From the NCBI RefSeq assembly GCF_002843315.1, contig NZ_MVDD01000002.1:248001-312000 (forward strand): a DNA stretch of 64,000 nucleotides, written 5' to 3'. Shown here in pieces: positions 42,773 through 53,163 of the stretch. Origin of the DNA: Labilibaculum filiforme (GTDB taxonomy: Bacteria > Bacteroidota > Bacteroidia > Bacteroidales > Marinifilaceae). The notes under the pieces were generated by a model. It saw only the letters and a list, made by a program, of their open reading frames with translations. It was not told the origin of the DNA and did not search any database. Every line of letters starts with the position of its first letter. Within the stretch, counting starts at the first letter, position 1. The translations under genes were made by a program, and so were the position numbers.

Positions 42773-43384
42773 ATGCTTTTAAAATTGTATCCTGACAATC
42801 CCAACTATAGGGAATTTAGGAAAATTGCCGATGTTTTAAAAGACGGCGGCATCATCATCTACCCTACTGATACTGTTTACGCCATTGGTTGCGACATCAA
42901 TAACAACAAAGCTATTCAGAAGATTGCGAATATAAAGGGAATTAATGCTGACCAGGCAAATTTCTCCTTAATTTGCAGTAGTTTGAGCAACTTGTCGGAA
43001 TATGCCAAAGTAGACAATACGACTTTTAAAATGATGAAGAAAAATTTACCCGGAGCCTTCACATTTATTCTACAGGCAAGCAATAATGTGCCTAAACTCT
43101 TCAAAAGTAAAAAAAAGACCGTTGGTATTCGTGTTCCCGATCACTACATCCCTTTAAGTATTGTAGAGGAATTGGGAAATCCGATACTAACCACCTCTAT
43201 TCACGATCCGGATGAAGTGATTGAATACACTACCGATCCGGAATTGATACATGAAAAATATCACAAACAGGTTGATCTAATTATTGATGGTGGCTTCGGC
43301 AAAAATACAGCATCAACAATTGTTGACTGCACCACTAATTCGTTTGAAATTATTCGCCCAGGAATTGGAGAATTAAAACTTTAA
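42773..43384 (+). CDS. tsaC: Threonylcarbamoyl-AMP synthase (Sua5/YrdC/YciO)
   Basis: Makes threonylcarbamoyl-AMP for t6A37 in ANN-decoding tRNAs. The 203-aa YrdC domain has GGIIIYPTDTVYAIGCD, FSLICSSLSNLSEYAKV, PGAFTFILQAS, KKKTVGIRVPDH and ASTIVDCT. Lacking a Sua5 C-terminal domain, it is of the short TsaC/YciO type; a YciO-like role is possible. It converges on trkH with only 25 bp between. Confidence 0.88.
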   Translation: MLLKLYPDNPNYREFRKIADVLKDGGIIIYPTDTVYAIGCDINNNKAIQKIANIKGINADQANFSLICSSLSNLSEYAKVDNTTFKMMKKNLPGAFTFILQASNNVPKLFKSKKKTVGIRVPDHYIPLSIVEELGNPILTTSIHDPDEVIEYTTDPELIHEKYHKQVDLIIDGGFGKNTASTIVDCTTNSFEIIRPGIGELKL

Positions 43385-43409
43385 AATCAACAATTTAGAT
43401 AGGACTTTT

Positions 43410-44858
43410 TTAATGCCTCCAGAAAGAGGGCGAAAATAGAATTAACACGGTAAACAATTCCAATCGACCTAACAGCATTAAAAACGATAAAAACCATTTT
43501 GCCAAGGCAGGTAAATGAAAGAAATTCTCCATTGGTCCGATTTCTCCAAATCCGGGACCAATATTTCCGAGTGTTGTAGCAACAGCACTAAATGCGGAAT
43601 AAATATCAGGAGTCCACAATGACATGAGGATGGAAGATATCATGAAAATGATAATGTAAAAAACAAAAAATGCCAAAATATTAGTTACTGTTCTTTGATC
43701 GACAACATGACCATTGTAACGTATTGGAATAATTGCATTTGGATGTACCAAACGTTTCAATTCGTAAAAGCTATTTTTGAAAAGCAATAAAATTCGCACC
43801 ACTTTTACTCCTCCTCCTGTTGAGCCAGCAGATCCTCCAACAAAAAACAAAACGAAAACCAGCATTCCTAAAAATGGCGACCATAACAGATAATCGGCTG
43901 TTGCATAACCTGTTGTTGTAATAATTGAAACCACAGTAAACAAACTATCGCGAAAAGCTTGTTCGAATCCAAAATTATTTCCAATAACCAACACAATTGT
44001 AATAATTCCGGTAAACATCAGAACCACCAAGGTGTAAAAACGAAATTCCTCATCTTTAAAAACCCTCGACAATTTTCCTGTTACCATAGCATAAGCAAGA
44101 GTAAAGTTGGTACCTGCAATAAACATGAAAAAGATCATTACATATTGCAAATAAGCAGAGGTAAAGAAACCAGCACTGGCTTGTTTCGTTGAATAACCAC
44201 CTGTAGCCATTGTTGTTAGCGAGTGATTAATTGCATCGAAAAAAGTCATTCCACCAACAAAAAGCAGAATAGTTTCGGCGAGTGTAAAAAGAATATATAA
44301 ACCCCATAAATTACGAGCTGTCTCTCTTATTCTTGGCGCTAGCTTATCGGGTGCAGGACCAGGAACTTCGGCGATAAACAATTCGCGACCGCCAATTCCT
44401 AGAGTTGGAAGTATCGCAAGAAACATTACAATAATACCCATTCCTCCCATCCATTGGGTTAAGGATCGCCAAAAAAGAATTCCATGAGGTAGTTCTTCAA
44501 TATTATTAAGTATTGAGGATCCTGTGGTTGTAAAACCCGACATGGTTTCAAAAAAAGCATCGGTTACCGATGGAATAGCTCCACTAAAAAGGTATGGTAA
44601 ACAACCAAATATCGAAAAAACAACCCAAACTATACTTACAATAATATATCCTTCTCGTTTTCCCAGGTCTTTTCCAGCCCCTTTAGAAAGCATATAACTC
44701 ATTCCTCCAACTGTAAAAGTTATAAGGATCGACTTAACAAATGCCATACTATCAGGCTCTTGATAAATCAAAGAAACCAATAGCGACAAGAATAAGAAAA
44801 GACTTTCTCCAACCAGTAGCTTCCCAAGAATGTTTAGAATTATTTTGTGTTTTATCAC
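43410..44858 (-). CDS. trkH: TrkH-type potassium channel subunit (paralogue 1)
   Basis: Potassium-translocating membrane subunit of a Trk system, 482 aa, about ten helices. The four selectivity-filter loops can be seen as SGFTTTGSSIL, TMATGGYSTK, ISTTTGYAT-like IITTTGYATADY and GNIGPGFGEIGP. An equally long paralogue lies 61 bp upstream on the same strand. The regulatory NAD-binding TrkA is coded just before them. Confidence 0.94.
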   Translation of the reverse strand: MIKHKIILNILGKLLVGESLFLFLSLLVSLIYQEPDSMAFVKSILITFTVGGMSYMLSKGAGKDLGKREGYIIVSIVWVVFSIFGCLPYLFSGAIPSVTDAFFETMSGFTTTGSSILNNIEELPHGILFWRSLTQWMGGMGIIVMFLAILPTLGIGGRELFIAEVPGPAPDKLAPRIRETARNLWGLYILFTLAETILLFVGGMTFFDAINHSLTTMATGGYSTKQASAGFFTSAYLQYVMIFFMFIAGTNFTLAYAMVTGKLSRVFKDEEFRFYTLVVLMFTGIITIVLVIGNNFGFEQAFRDSLFTVVSIITTTGYATADYLLWSPFLGMLVFVLFFVGGSAGSTGGGVKVVRILLLFKNSFYELKRLVHPNAIIPIRYNGHVVDQRTVTNILAFFVFYIIIFMISSILMSLWTPDIYSAFSAVATTLGNIGPGFGEIGPMENFFHLPALAKWFLSFLMLLGRLELFTVLILFSPSFWRH

Positions 44859-44919
44859 TTTTAATTAGCTTAAAATTTTAACCAAAGATATTACTCTCAA
44901 GTCTTAAAAAAAACAGTGT

Positions 44920-46368
44920 TTATTGATTCCTCCAAAAAGAGGGGACAAAAATAATTAAAAAGGTGAATAACTCTAACCTTCCGAGTATCATTAAAAAAGA
45001 AAGTATCCATTTCCCAACTTCCGGAACCGATGCAAAATTATTCATTGGTCCTACAACGCCCAATCCTGGACCGATTCCCCCCATAGTTGTTGCTACTGCA
45101 CCCATAGCGGAAATTAAATCCAAACCAATAAGTGTCATGGCAAAACAACCTATAAAAAACACCATAAAATACAAAATAACAAATGCTAAAGTTTTCGAAA
45201 TCACATCCTGCCCCACCATCTCCTTATTGTAACGCACCGGCAATACTGCCGATGGATGAATCATTCTTTTAAATTCGAGAATAGCATTTTTAAAAAGAAG
45301 TAAATGTCGAAGAATTTTTACACCACCCGATGTAGAACCAACACAAGCACCTGTAAACATCAAACCAAAAATAAGAAACACCAAATAAGGATGCCACAAA
45401 GAATAATCAGCACTCACAAAACCTGTACTTGTTATTACCGAAGTAACCTGGAATAATGCATCCCGAAATGACTTCTCTAAAGATCCGTGATCCAAATAAA
45501 CCAAAGTAAGAGTAATAATACCGGTAACTATTATAATTAAGCTGGTATAGACTCTAAATTCCTGATTCTTCCAAATTTTATTCAGTTTTCCTTTTATCGC
45601 AAAATAGTGTAAGGTAAAATTCACACCAGCTAAAAACATGAATACGATAAGTACATACTGTATATATGGAGAGTAATTCGCAATACTCGAATTTTTGGTA
45701 GAAAATCCACCCGAAGCTAAGGTCCCAAATGAGTGACAAATTGCATCGAACCAATCCATTTCTCCAAAAACCAAAAAAATGGTTTCGACGACCACAAACA
45801 GCATATAAATTCCCCAAAGGCGCTGAGCAGTTTCTTTAATTCGCGGATGTAATTTATCGGGAGTAATACCTGCAGCTTCAGCATTAAACATCGCCATTCC
45901 ACCAACACCAAAAACAGGTAAAACAGCCACTGTTAACACCAAAATACCCATTCCTCCCAATAGATGAGTTAAAGACCTCCAAAATAAAATACCATGAGGT
46001 AAAGCCTCTATGTCGTTCACAATGGAAGCACCAGTAGTCGTGAAACCAGAAATAGTTTCAAAAAAAGCATCTGTGAAAGTTGGAATATAACCGCCTAAAA
46101 GAAATGGGAATGCACCAAAAATAGAAAAAACAACCCAAACTAAGCTAACTACCAAAAACGCTTCCCGTTTGCCAATTTCCCGGCTACCATTTCGGGTATT
46201 TAGAAATACAATACCTCCTAATAAAAAACAAATTCCTGCCGATTGAACAAAGAATATAAAGTCACCTTCTCCGTAGAGTAAGGCAACGGCAGAACTAATA
46301 ATCAGGAAAAAACTTTCCACGATCATTAAAACCGACATCACATAAAAAATAAATTTCCAGTTGAACAT
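44920..46368 (-). CDS. trkH: TrkH-type potassium channel subunit (paralogue 2)
   Basis: A second 482-aa TrkH with the same topology: SGFTTTGASIVND, GTLASGGFSTKNSS, ITSTGFVSADY and GGIGPGLGVVGP filter loops. Clearly homologous to the neighbour but well diverged, so an old tandem duplication. It may form heteromers or serve a different affinity (inference). Located 116 bp after trkA, with a terminator in the gap. Confidence 0.94.
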   Translation of the reverse strand: MFNWKFIFYVMSVLMIVESFFLIISSAVALLYGEGDFIFFVQSAGICFLLGGIVFLNTRNGSREIGKREAFLVVSLVWVVFSIFGAFPFLLGGYIPTFTDAFFETISGFTTTGASIVNDIEALPHGILFWRSLTHLLGGMGILVLTVAVLPVFGVGGMAMFNAEAAGITPDKLHPRIKETAQRLWGIYMLFVVVETIFLVFGEMDWFDAICHSFGTLASGGFSTKNSSIANYSPYIQYVLIVFMFLAGVNFTLHYFAIKGKLNKIWKNQEFRVYTSLIIIVTGIITLTLVYLDHGSLEKSFRDALFQVTSVITSTGFVSADYSLWHPYLVFLIFGLMFTGACVGSTSGGVKILRHLLLFKNAILEFKRMIHPSAVLPVRYNKEMVGQDVISKTLAFVILYFMVFFIGCFAMTLIGLDLISAMGAVATTMGGIGPGLGVVGPMNNFASVPEVGKWILSFLMILGRLELFTFLIIFVPSFWRNQ

Positions 46369-46450
46369 TTCGAACTAGCTTAGGTTATAATTTTCAAAAA
46401 AAAAAAGAAAACTATGTTTTAAAATTCGTTCTATAAAGAAGGGTAAAAAG

Positions 46451-46475
46451 AAACCGAATTAATCCAATTCGGTTT
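46451..46475 (-). terminator. Terminator after trkA
   Basis: AAACCGAATT, 5-nt loop, AATTCGGTTT; on the minus strand followed by TTTCTTTTT. It lies between trkA and the trkH pair, so trkH genes may have their own promoter or depend on read-through. Confidence 0.85.
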
Positions 46476-46484
46476 CGGGTCATA

Positions 46485-47825
46485 TTATTTGAAGAATTTT
46501 TCCACTTTTTTAATTGCTGAAGGAAGCGTAAACACTACCACTTTATCGTAAGCCTGAATTTGCGTTTCACCAGTTGCAATAAAACCTTCATCTTCCCTAA
46601 TAATTCCCCCAATATTCGCATCCTCGGGGAAATCCAGATCCATTAAAATTTCTTTGGTGATTCGGGAATCTGGTTTAGCTACCAGCTCAACAACTTCGGC
46701 CTCCGAAACAGTTAACCATTTACAATGCTGCACATCGGCATCCATCGTAAAGCGATAGATATAACTCGCGGCCAATAATTTTTTATTAATCATGGTACCA
46801 ACACCAATATTATCGGCCAAATCGATATAATCAATATTTTCTACCTCGGCAATGGTTCTTTTTACCCCCATTTTTTTTGCCAACAGACAAGCTAAAATAT
46901 TGGTTTCTGAATTTCCGGTAACTGCTACGAAAGCATCCATCTTGTGAATTCCTTCTTCTTTTAGCAATTCTTTATCGCGACCATCTCCATTAATAACTAA
47001 AGTATCTTGAAGATAATCAGCAAGTTTTAGACTTTTATCTTTATCAATCTCAATTAATTTCAGGTTCATTTTTTTGCCCAGTTCCATTGCTGTTTTCTGA
47101 CCAATACGGCTTCCCCCTAAAATCATTGCATTTTTAATTTCGTATTTCTCTTTTCCTGCAAGATTCATAACTCTTTCCATTGCATCGGGCTTGCTAACCA
47201 CAAAAACTAAATCGCCACGAGAAAAACGGTTGTGTCCTCTTGGAATAATAGTTGTATCGCCTCTTTTTATGGCAACTGCTCTAAAATCCAAATTAGTAGT
47301 CATTTCGGCTACCTCGGCCATGGTTTTATCCATGAACACCGATTTGCTGCTTATTTTAATTCCATACAAAAGAAGTTTCCCTCCTGAGAACTCATAGAGC
47401 TGACGCGTTCCTGAACGTGATAAATAACTAATTACTTCTTTCGAAGCCAACCGTTCGGGATAAATCAATTCATCAATCCCTAAACTCCTAAGGTATTCTC
47501 TATTTTCAGGAATCAAATATTCTTGATTATCGATACGAGCAATTGTTCTAAGTGCGCCCAACTTTTTGGCCAGAATAGACGAAGTAATATTGGTTTCCTC
47601 CGATTGAGTTACAGCTATAAAAAGATCCGCCTTTTTAACACGAGCTTCTTTAAGATCATTTAATGATGAACTTGATCCTACGATGGTTAATAAGTCCAAA
47701 TGCGAATCAATTTCCTTCAATTTTTCCTCATCATTATCTAATAATATGATGTCGTGATCTTCATTACTCAGCATTTTAGCTAAGTGTATCCCTACTGCCC
47801 CTGCACCAGCAATTACAATCTTCAT
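46485..47825 (-). CDS. trkA: Trk potassium uptake regulator TrkA
   Basis: Cytoplasmic gating subunit, 446 aa, with two RCK halves. The first Rossmann fold MKIVIAGAGAVGIHLAKML and DIILLDNDEEKLKEID, then a TrkA-C region, followed by a second fold NAMILGGSRIGQKTAMEL with LIEIDKDKSLKLAD and another TrkA-C domain. Binds NAD(H)/ATP and gates TrkH. First gene of the potassium cluster. Confidence 0.95.
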   Translation of the reverse strand: MKIVIAGAGAVGIHLAKMLSNEDHDIILLDNDEEKLKEIDSHLDLLTIVGSSSSLNDLKEARVKKADLFIAVTQSEETNITSSILAKKLGALRTIARIDNQEYLIPENREYLRSLGIDELIYPERLASKEVISYLSRSGTRQLYEFSGGKLLLYGIKISSKSVFMDKTMAEVAEMTTNLDFRAVAIKRGDTTIIPRGHNRFSRGDLVFVVSKPDAMERVMNLAGKEKYEIKNAMILGGSRIGQKTAMELGKKMNLKLIEIDKDKSLKLADYLQDTLVINGDGRDKELLKEEGIHKMDAFVAVTGNSETNILACLLAKKMGVKRTIAEVENIDYIDLADNIGVGTMINKKLLAASYIYRFTMDADVQHCKWLTVSEAEVVELVAKPDSRITKEILMDLDFPEDANIGGIIREDEGFIATGETQIQAYDKVVVFTLPSAIKKVEKFFK

Positions 47826-47994
47826 AACATGGTTCCGTTAAATAAATGGAATTTGAGCGGCAAATTAACACATAATCAAGCGAAATTTAAAGCTATTTCT
47901 TGAAAATAATTAATTAAGCCAAGCCGACTAAATTAGCAAAAGACTTTCTGAAATCAAAGAGAACGATTAAAAGCTTTTGTTTCAAGGATAAAGC

Positions 47995-50082
47995 TCAATT
48001 ATATGTTGATAAAGTGCATAAGTAGGCTCCATTCTCTTGCACATCAAAAAAATTCACCTCCTCCTCTTTATCATTTAAGAGGTATTTTTTCCGATCTTTC
48101 TGATAAACCGAGGCATCAATAATGATTTTAGAATTCGCAAATTCTTTTTCCAACATTTTTTTTGCTTTTAAGGCTCCCGAACGTAAAATAATATAATTAG
48201 GCTGAGTAGCCTTCAATATTTCCTTCAACTGAAAATTGTTTTTACCTATTATAGCAACAACATCACTACCCAATACTTTAATATCAAATGGCTGAAGCGT
48301 ATCATAGCTTATTGATTGAATATTCTCTTCTAAAACAAATGGTTGAATTACTCTATCTCTTATTTCGGATGAAATTTGTTTATCCACTAAAAAGAAACTT
48401 TTATTCCCTTCCACAAAACCAATAATACTATGTCCGCGAGAATTGAATACCAACAATTCATTTTTCGGCTTTTGAAAAATTTGATAGCTATATGGCAACT
48501 GAAAACAAATTAAAATAATTAAAAGAAAATAAACAGCTTTTTTACGTTTAAACGAGAGGATAGCAATAAGCGAAAAAAGAAGAAAATAGCTAAGAATTAA
48601 TTGATACTGACTAATCGACAAATCTCGAAGAACTGAACCAGGCAAGCCTTGAATTTTTACAATTAAAAAATTCATTCCCTCAACAAGACTTCGTAATAAC
48701 CATCCTAAGCTTTCGGAAATAATAGGAATTGGAGATAAAAGAAGTAATAATGCAGAGAGATAAATAAGTATTCCCGCCATCAGTATAACCACATATCCTG
48801 AAAGTAAAAAATAGGATGGAAACTGATGAAAATAAAAAATAGCCAAAGGAAAAGTTCCTATCTGCGCAGCAATTGAAACCGTTGTTAATTGCCAGAATTT
48901 TTTCAAAATTGGATTGCCTACATAAATAAGTTTGTCGAACTGAGGTTGAAAAAACACAATACTCACAACTGCCAAATAGGAGAACTGAAAACCCACTGTA
49001 AACAGCAAAAAAGGATCAATCAGCAACAGAAAAAATGCGGATATCGCTAATGAATTGTAAATACTTCCGTTCCTTTTTAGTATTTCTCCAAACACAATAA
49101 AACTAAACATGGTTGCCGATCGCATTACTGAAGGCGACATTCCGGTTAAGAGAGCATAAATCCATAGTATCAGCAAAAGAAGCAAGCCACGCAAAATTAT
49201 CCCATATTTAAAGCGAGTTAAAAATCGAAGCAGATAACTCATAATCATATAAATAATCCCAACATGCAAACCCGATACAGCTAAAACATGCATGGCACCT
49301 GCATCGGCCCAAGCTTTTTTTATTTCGGGATCCATCCCGGTTTTATATCCTAATGTGAGCGCAGCTAAAATATCAAAACTCTCATTTTGAATTCCATTTT
49401 TTCGGTAAATGGCTAATAAACGATCCCTCCAGTTCGATGCCAATACTTTCATCGAAAAAGCAGATTTCTCTTCTATTTTATTCCAGGCTAAAGAGTCGGA
49501 ATAAGCGGCATACAGAATATGTTGAGTTTTTAGATAGTTTGCGTAATCAAACTCATGAGGGTTCCCAGCATTTTTCACTCTTTGCAGTTCGGTATTCACT
49601 ACTAACAAATCTCCAATTCTAAGCTCTTTAGCTTTGCTGTTTTTTTGAAGATACACCATTGTTTTTCCCGAAACTTTTTGCCATTTTTCCGACACTTTAA
49701 TTGTTTGAACAGCAAGAACAAAAGCATAACTACTCTTCTTTTCGATAGGCGTATCGACAACTTCCCCTTTTAAAATAATTTTTGACTTATTGGTAGGAAG
49801 ATACATGAGAGACTGAATATCCTTATTCCTAATAACTCCGGCGCCGAAACAAATAGCAAATACAAAAACGCCAAATAAAGTACGAAGCGAATACGATTTT
49901 CGAAGCTTTACAAAAAATGTGAAAAGGAAAACACCTATTATGCCAAAGAGAACCAATATCCAATTCAAAAGAGGAGGAATGTCGATTAGATCCGACAAGG
50001 CAATTCCAATTACCACGGGCAATAGAAGTCGAAGAAAAGGATTTTGACGGAACAGTTCTCTCGTTGTCATCAAATAATTCAA
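47995..50082 (-). CDS. comEC: ComEC/Rec2-family competence membrane protein
   Basis: A 695-aa membrane protein for DNA import across the inner membrane. N-terminal helices, then the OB-like domain (KSKIILKGEVVDTPIE ... GDLLVVNTEL), the competence channel with the signature MHVLAVSGLHVGIIYMIM, and about eight helices. The C-terminal 150 residues resemble the metallo-beta-lactamase-like part but lack an H-x-H-x-D-H motif, as usual in Bacteroidota homologues. Start at Met1 or Met5; both plausible. No other competence genes nearby. Confidence 0.9.
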   Translation of the reverse strand: MNYLMTTRELFRQNPFLRLLLPVVIGIALSDLIDIPPLLNWILVLFGIIGVFLFTFFVKLRKSYSLRTLFGVFVFAICFGAGVIRNKDIQSLMYLPTNKSKIILKGEVVDTPIEKKSSYAFVLAVQTIKVSEKWQKVSGKTMVYLQKNSKAKELRIGDLLVVNTELQRVKNAGNPHEFDYANYLKTQHILYAAYSDSLAWNKIEEKSAFSMKVLASNWRDRLLAIYRKNGIQNESFDILAALTLGYKTGMDPEIKKAWADAGAMHVLAVSGLHVGIIYMIMSYLLRFLTRFKYGIILRGLLLLLILWIYALLTGMSPSVMRSATMFSFIVFGEILKRNGSIYNSLAISAFFLLLIDPFLLFTVGFQFSYLAVVSIVFFQPQFDKLIYVGNPILKKFWQLTTVSIAAQIGTFPLAIFYFHQFPSYFLLSGYVVILMAGILIYLSALLLLLSPIPIISESLGWLLRSLVEGMNFLIVKIQGLPGSVLRDLSISQYQLILSYFLLFSLIAILSFKRKKAVYFLLIILICFQLPYSYQIFQKPKNELLVFNSRGHSIIGFVEGNKSFFLVDKQISSEIRDRVIQPFVLEENIQSISYDTLQPFDIKVLGSDVVAIIGKNNFQLKEILKATQPNYIILRSGALKAKKMLEKEFANSKIIIDASVYQKDRKKYLLNDKEEEVNFFDVQENGAYLCTLSTYN

Positions 50083-50125
50083 TTTATGATGAATTGAATG
50101 TAAGACTAATCCGCCAAAAAAACAA

Positions 50126-50152
50126 AAGTCCTTGTTGTAAAAACAAGGACTT
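50126..50152 (-). terminator. Terminator after DUF6588 gene
   Basis: AAGTCCTTGTT, 5-nt loop, AACAAGGACTT, with TTTTGTTTTTTT after it on the minus strand. Confidence 0.9.
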
Positions 50153-50192
50153 AAATATCTAAGCTAGAGAATACTGTAAGTTATTTCCTCTA

Positions 50193-51214
50193 TTATCTAA
50201 AACTAAATGCTATTCCTGCAGTAATCGTATTGTACTCCTGAATGGTGTAATCTCCAAATAACTTGAAAAAACCTAAATTAAAACGAGTACCAATAGTAGC
50301 TCTTAGTCCATTCGCCTTAAAATCAATCGACACCGGATCAACAACGGTTTCAGAAACACTCATTCCCGACCCTTCTTCTCTATACTCTAATTCGTAAGAA
50401 CCCTTTATATCGACATCCATTTTTGCGGTATTGTAACCAACTGCTCCATAAAATTCAATCAATTTTAGATTAACCGAAGCAATAGCCTGTATGGTATAAG
50501 CATTCGTTGTGAATTCCATCATTTGACCACTACCATCCAAATCCGAATCCCCCTGAATATCGTATTCTGAAGTCAATTTTGTATAAGCAATCAATGCAGA
50601 AACATCTACAGGAGTTTTATCAATCTTCAAAATTTTCGATAGGTTTTTCTGAATTCCAACACCAAACATTCCCACTTCTAAATCGGAACCACCAACTTTA
50701 GGAAGGTATCGCAGTTTTAAATCAGCATCAATTCCAGGAATACCAAGTCCAACTTGCAAGGTGGCTGTAGGAACTGCATTCATCGGTAAATCATCTCCAA
50801 TACCATCAGGCATTGTAAAATCTGTTAACTTATAATCGCCATTCTCTGTTTGAATTCTTGCCGAAAGAGTTGTGTTATTATCTCCTCCCATTAAAGTCTG
50901 AATTCCAGTCGATCCGCTAGCCAAAGTAATATTCGAATAATCACTTTCTACAAATTGAAACATTTCATCTTTACTTGGAACCTTTGCCAAATTTGCAACA
51001 AAAGTAATATCAAAGCCAAATTTCTTATGTGTACGCGCGGTAGAATACCAACCATTATTTAAGCCATACATAAAACCTTTCGATACCGGATTTACATAGT
51101 TTTTAGTCAATTTTGATGCATCTTCGGTTCCGGCAATAAAAATTGTTCAATATCTTGCGATTGGCCAAAAAGTGGAGCAAATAAAATAAATATTAAAAAT
51201 AATTTTTTCATCAT
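50193..51214 (-). pseudogene. DUF6588-like outer-membrane protein gene with frameshift
   Basis: The start at 51212-51214 or 51209-51211 gives a signal peptide (MKKLFLIFILFAPLFGQS, then QDIEQF). Near 51141-51148 the frame is lost. In the next frame the protein continues as IFIAGTEDASKLTKNYVNPV into a 305-aa stretch that ends in a barrel-like FSFR terminus. A single missing A (CAATTTTT where CAAATTTTT would keep frame) explains it. LTKNYVNPVSKGFMYGLNNGWY and later features fit DUF6588. True mutation or sequencing error cannot be told apart. Confidence 0.85.
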
Positions 51215-51358
51215 AAGAGATTTAAGTTAGTTTAAAAGTTAACTCCTGCTAATACGAACCGATTGTAATTTTGTTTAAACATTAGAAAACAATTCAGCAC
51301 ACATACCCAGTAATATGGTTCGTTACCAAACAGATAAGGAAACTATTTTAAGAAAAAA

Positions 51359-51383
51359 AAACCTTACCGAAATGGTAAGGTTT
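51359..51383 (-). terminator. Terminator after def
   Basis: AAACCTTACC, 5-nt loop, GGTAAGGTTT, preceded on the plus strand by a run of A (U-run on the minus strand). 5 bp past the def stop. Confidence 0.9.
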
Positions 51384-51387
51384 AAAA

Positions 51388-51942
51388 TTATTTTGCGAGA
51401 GTAAAGCGATATTTAGCTTTAAAATTTCCTTTCGAGATCCCCGTCAGTTTTCCTTTTAACAATCTTCTTTTTAAAGGTGCGCAATGATCGGTAAACATGA
51501 TTCCTTCCAAATGATCGTATTCATGTTGAATTACTCTGGCTGCAAAACCAGAATATTCTTCCTTATGAAATTCCCAATTCTGATCGTAATACTCAATTTT
51601 AATACTTTCTGGACGACTAACATCCTCATTAATACCGGGAATACTCAAACAGCCTTCCGACATGTCCCATTCATCACCAGTGCGTTCAGTAATTTTTGCA
51701 TTAATAAACATCTTCTTAAAACCTTCCAATTCAGGTTCCTCTTCGGCAAAAGAAGAGCAATCAAGTACAAACATTCGAATAGCTCGCCCCACTTGAGGTG
51801 CAGCAAGACCAACTCCATCGGCAAAATACATTGTTTGCCACATATCATCCATAAATTTCTCTAATTCCGGATAATCTTTATCAATATCTTTGGCGACCTT
51901 CCTTAAAACCGGATGGCCGTAAATAGTAATGGGTAAAATCAT
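51388..51942 (-). CDS. def: Peptide deformylase
   Basis: Removes the formyl group from nascent N-termini. The 184-aa chain has the three signatures G-x-G-L-A-A-P-Q (GVGLAAPQVG), E-G-C-L-S (EGCLSIPG) and H-E-x-D-H (QHEYDHLEG) that ligate Fe/Zn. It is 36 bp downstream of ruvX in the same direction, a usual Bacteroidota pairing. Confidence 0.97.
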   Translation of the reverse strand: MILPITIYGHPVLRKVAKDIDKDYPELEKFMDDMWQTMYFADGVGLAAPQVGRAIRMFVLDCSSFAEEEPELEGFKKMFINAKITERTGDEWDMSEGCLSIPGINEDVSRPESIKIEYYDQNWEFHKEEYSGFAARVIQHEYDHLEGIMFTDHCAPLKRRLLKGKLTGISKGNFKAKYRFTLAK

Positions 51943-51978
51943 TCTATATTTCTCTAATTATCTAAATACAAACAAATC

Positions 51979-52401
51979 TTAAAAAAGATTTCTTTTGGTT
52001 TCCATATACGATTGCAATATAATAGTAGCACTTACCTTATCAATCATCGCTTTATCTCTTCTCGCTTTCTTTCCTAAACCACCATCTATCATAGCCTGAA
52101 AAGCAAGTTTCGAGGTAAATCTCTCATCAACGAACTCGATTGGCATTTCCGGAAATTTCTTTTTTAACTGTCCTAAAAACGGTTTTAGATATTTCATTGA
52201 TTCACTATCCTCATTATTCATTTGCTTTGGATATCCTACCACAATACATTCCACCTTTTCAGTCAGAAAATACTTTTCTAAATAGCTTAGAACATCTTTT
52301 GCTGCAACAGTATCCAAACCATTGGCAATTATTTGAGATGGATCAGTAACTGCTAATCCTACTCGTTTTCTTCCGTAATCAATTGCTAAAATTCGTGCCA
52401 A
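51979..52401 (-). CDS. ruvX: RuvX/YqgF-type RNase H-like nuclease
   Basis: A 140-aa putative Holliday junction resolvase or pre-16S rRNA nuclease. [42 protein letters not shown] and [19 protein letters not shown] show the catalytic Asp and Glu positions. Housekeeping gene in an operon with def. Confidence 0.95.
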   Translation of the reverse strand: MARILAIDYGRKRVGLAVTDPSQIIANGLDTVAAKDVLSYLEKYFLTEKVECIVVGYPKQMNNEDSESMKYLKPFLGQLKKKFPEMPIEFVDERFTSKLAFQAMIDGGLGKKARRDKAMIDKVSATIILQSYMETKRNLF

Positions 52402-52686
52402 ATCTCTTATTTAAACTAATTTTGAATTGCAAAGATAGAAGAAACTGATTAAAATATATCTTTTTCAACAAAGAATGAAGCAAATAGAACCCAATAAAGA
52501 GGATGTTTAAAGGCGCTCAAAACTTATTACCGCTAACTTTTTTTTAATGTAATTACCAGTTTTAGCGAGCTAAGCAGTAGCTTGTGCAAATAATTCCACC
52601 CAGAAATAGATTAAGCAATTAACTTCAATAAACAACAAAGCTTGCTTCATTTGAGGAAAGCTATTTTTTTTGTGCTAAACCACAGC

Positions 52687-52998
52687 CTATTCTTTGTTAC
52701 CTCCCAATAGGCGAATTACCTTTTTCAAGGTTTCATTTTCGGTAGTAAGCTTCTCAATTTCAGGATTAATTGGATGATCGATATGAAGGTCAGCGGCTAA
52801 TATTTTAAAAAAATTCACCTGAAGAATCTCACTAATCTGAGCCAAACGATCGGTTTGAATACTTGGCTTTTTTAAAGCATTGTGCGTGGCATTTATGCTT
52901 AGATTCAGCTCTTTGGCCATTACAGATATACTTACATCCTGCTTTCTCATTTCTAATAATATCAGCTCGCCTATAAAGATTGTTTTATTCGCAGTCAT
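52687..52998 (-). CDS. Small HTH regulator with C-terminal coiled coil
   Basis: A 103-aa protein. Residues 10-65 form a Cro/XRE-like helix-turn-helix (SISVMAKELNLSINATHNALKKPSIQTDRLAQISEIL) and the C-terminus INPEIEKLTTENETLKKVIRLL is a leucine-zipper-like dimerisation helix. It is a stand-alone gene in a gene-poor stretch. A 21-bp direct-repeat array lies about 200-300 bp upstream of its start and may be its operator (inference). The 285-bp gap downstream of it (52402-52686) shows no feature. Confidence 0.8.
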   Translation of the reverse strand: MTANKTIFIGELILLEMRKQDVSISVMAKELNLSINATHNALKKPSIQTDRLAQISEILQVNFFKILAADLHIDHPINPEIEKLTTENETLKKVIRLLGGNKE

Positions 52999-53163
52999 AT
53001 TTAAATGTAATATTTATTAAAAAAACAGTATTTTATTATCTATTTATAGTAAAAATTCAATTTATTAAACAATTTACTAATTTATTTTGATATTTAAATT
53101 AACTAATACTTATAATATTTACTGGTAATAATTAAAATTGTAAGTAAAATCGTCTTATTTCCT

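Noticed and set aside
42661-42775. Hydrophobic minus-strand frame of about 34 codons (GTG start) ending 16 bp from the fsa terminator
   Set aside because: Overlaps the start of tsaC, no ATG, and AT-rich DNA easily gives hydrophobic peptides. Would need conservation to be believed.
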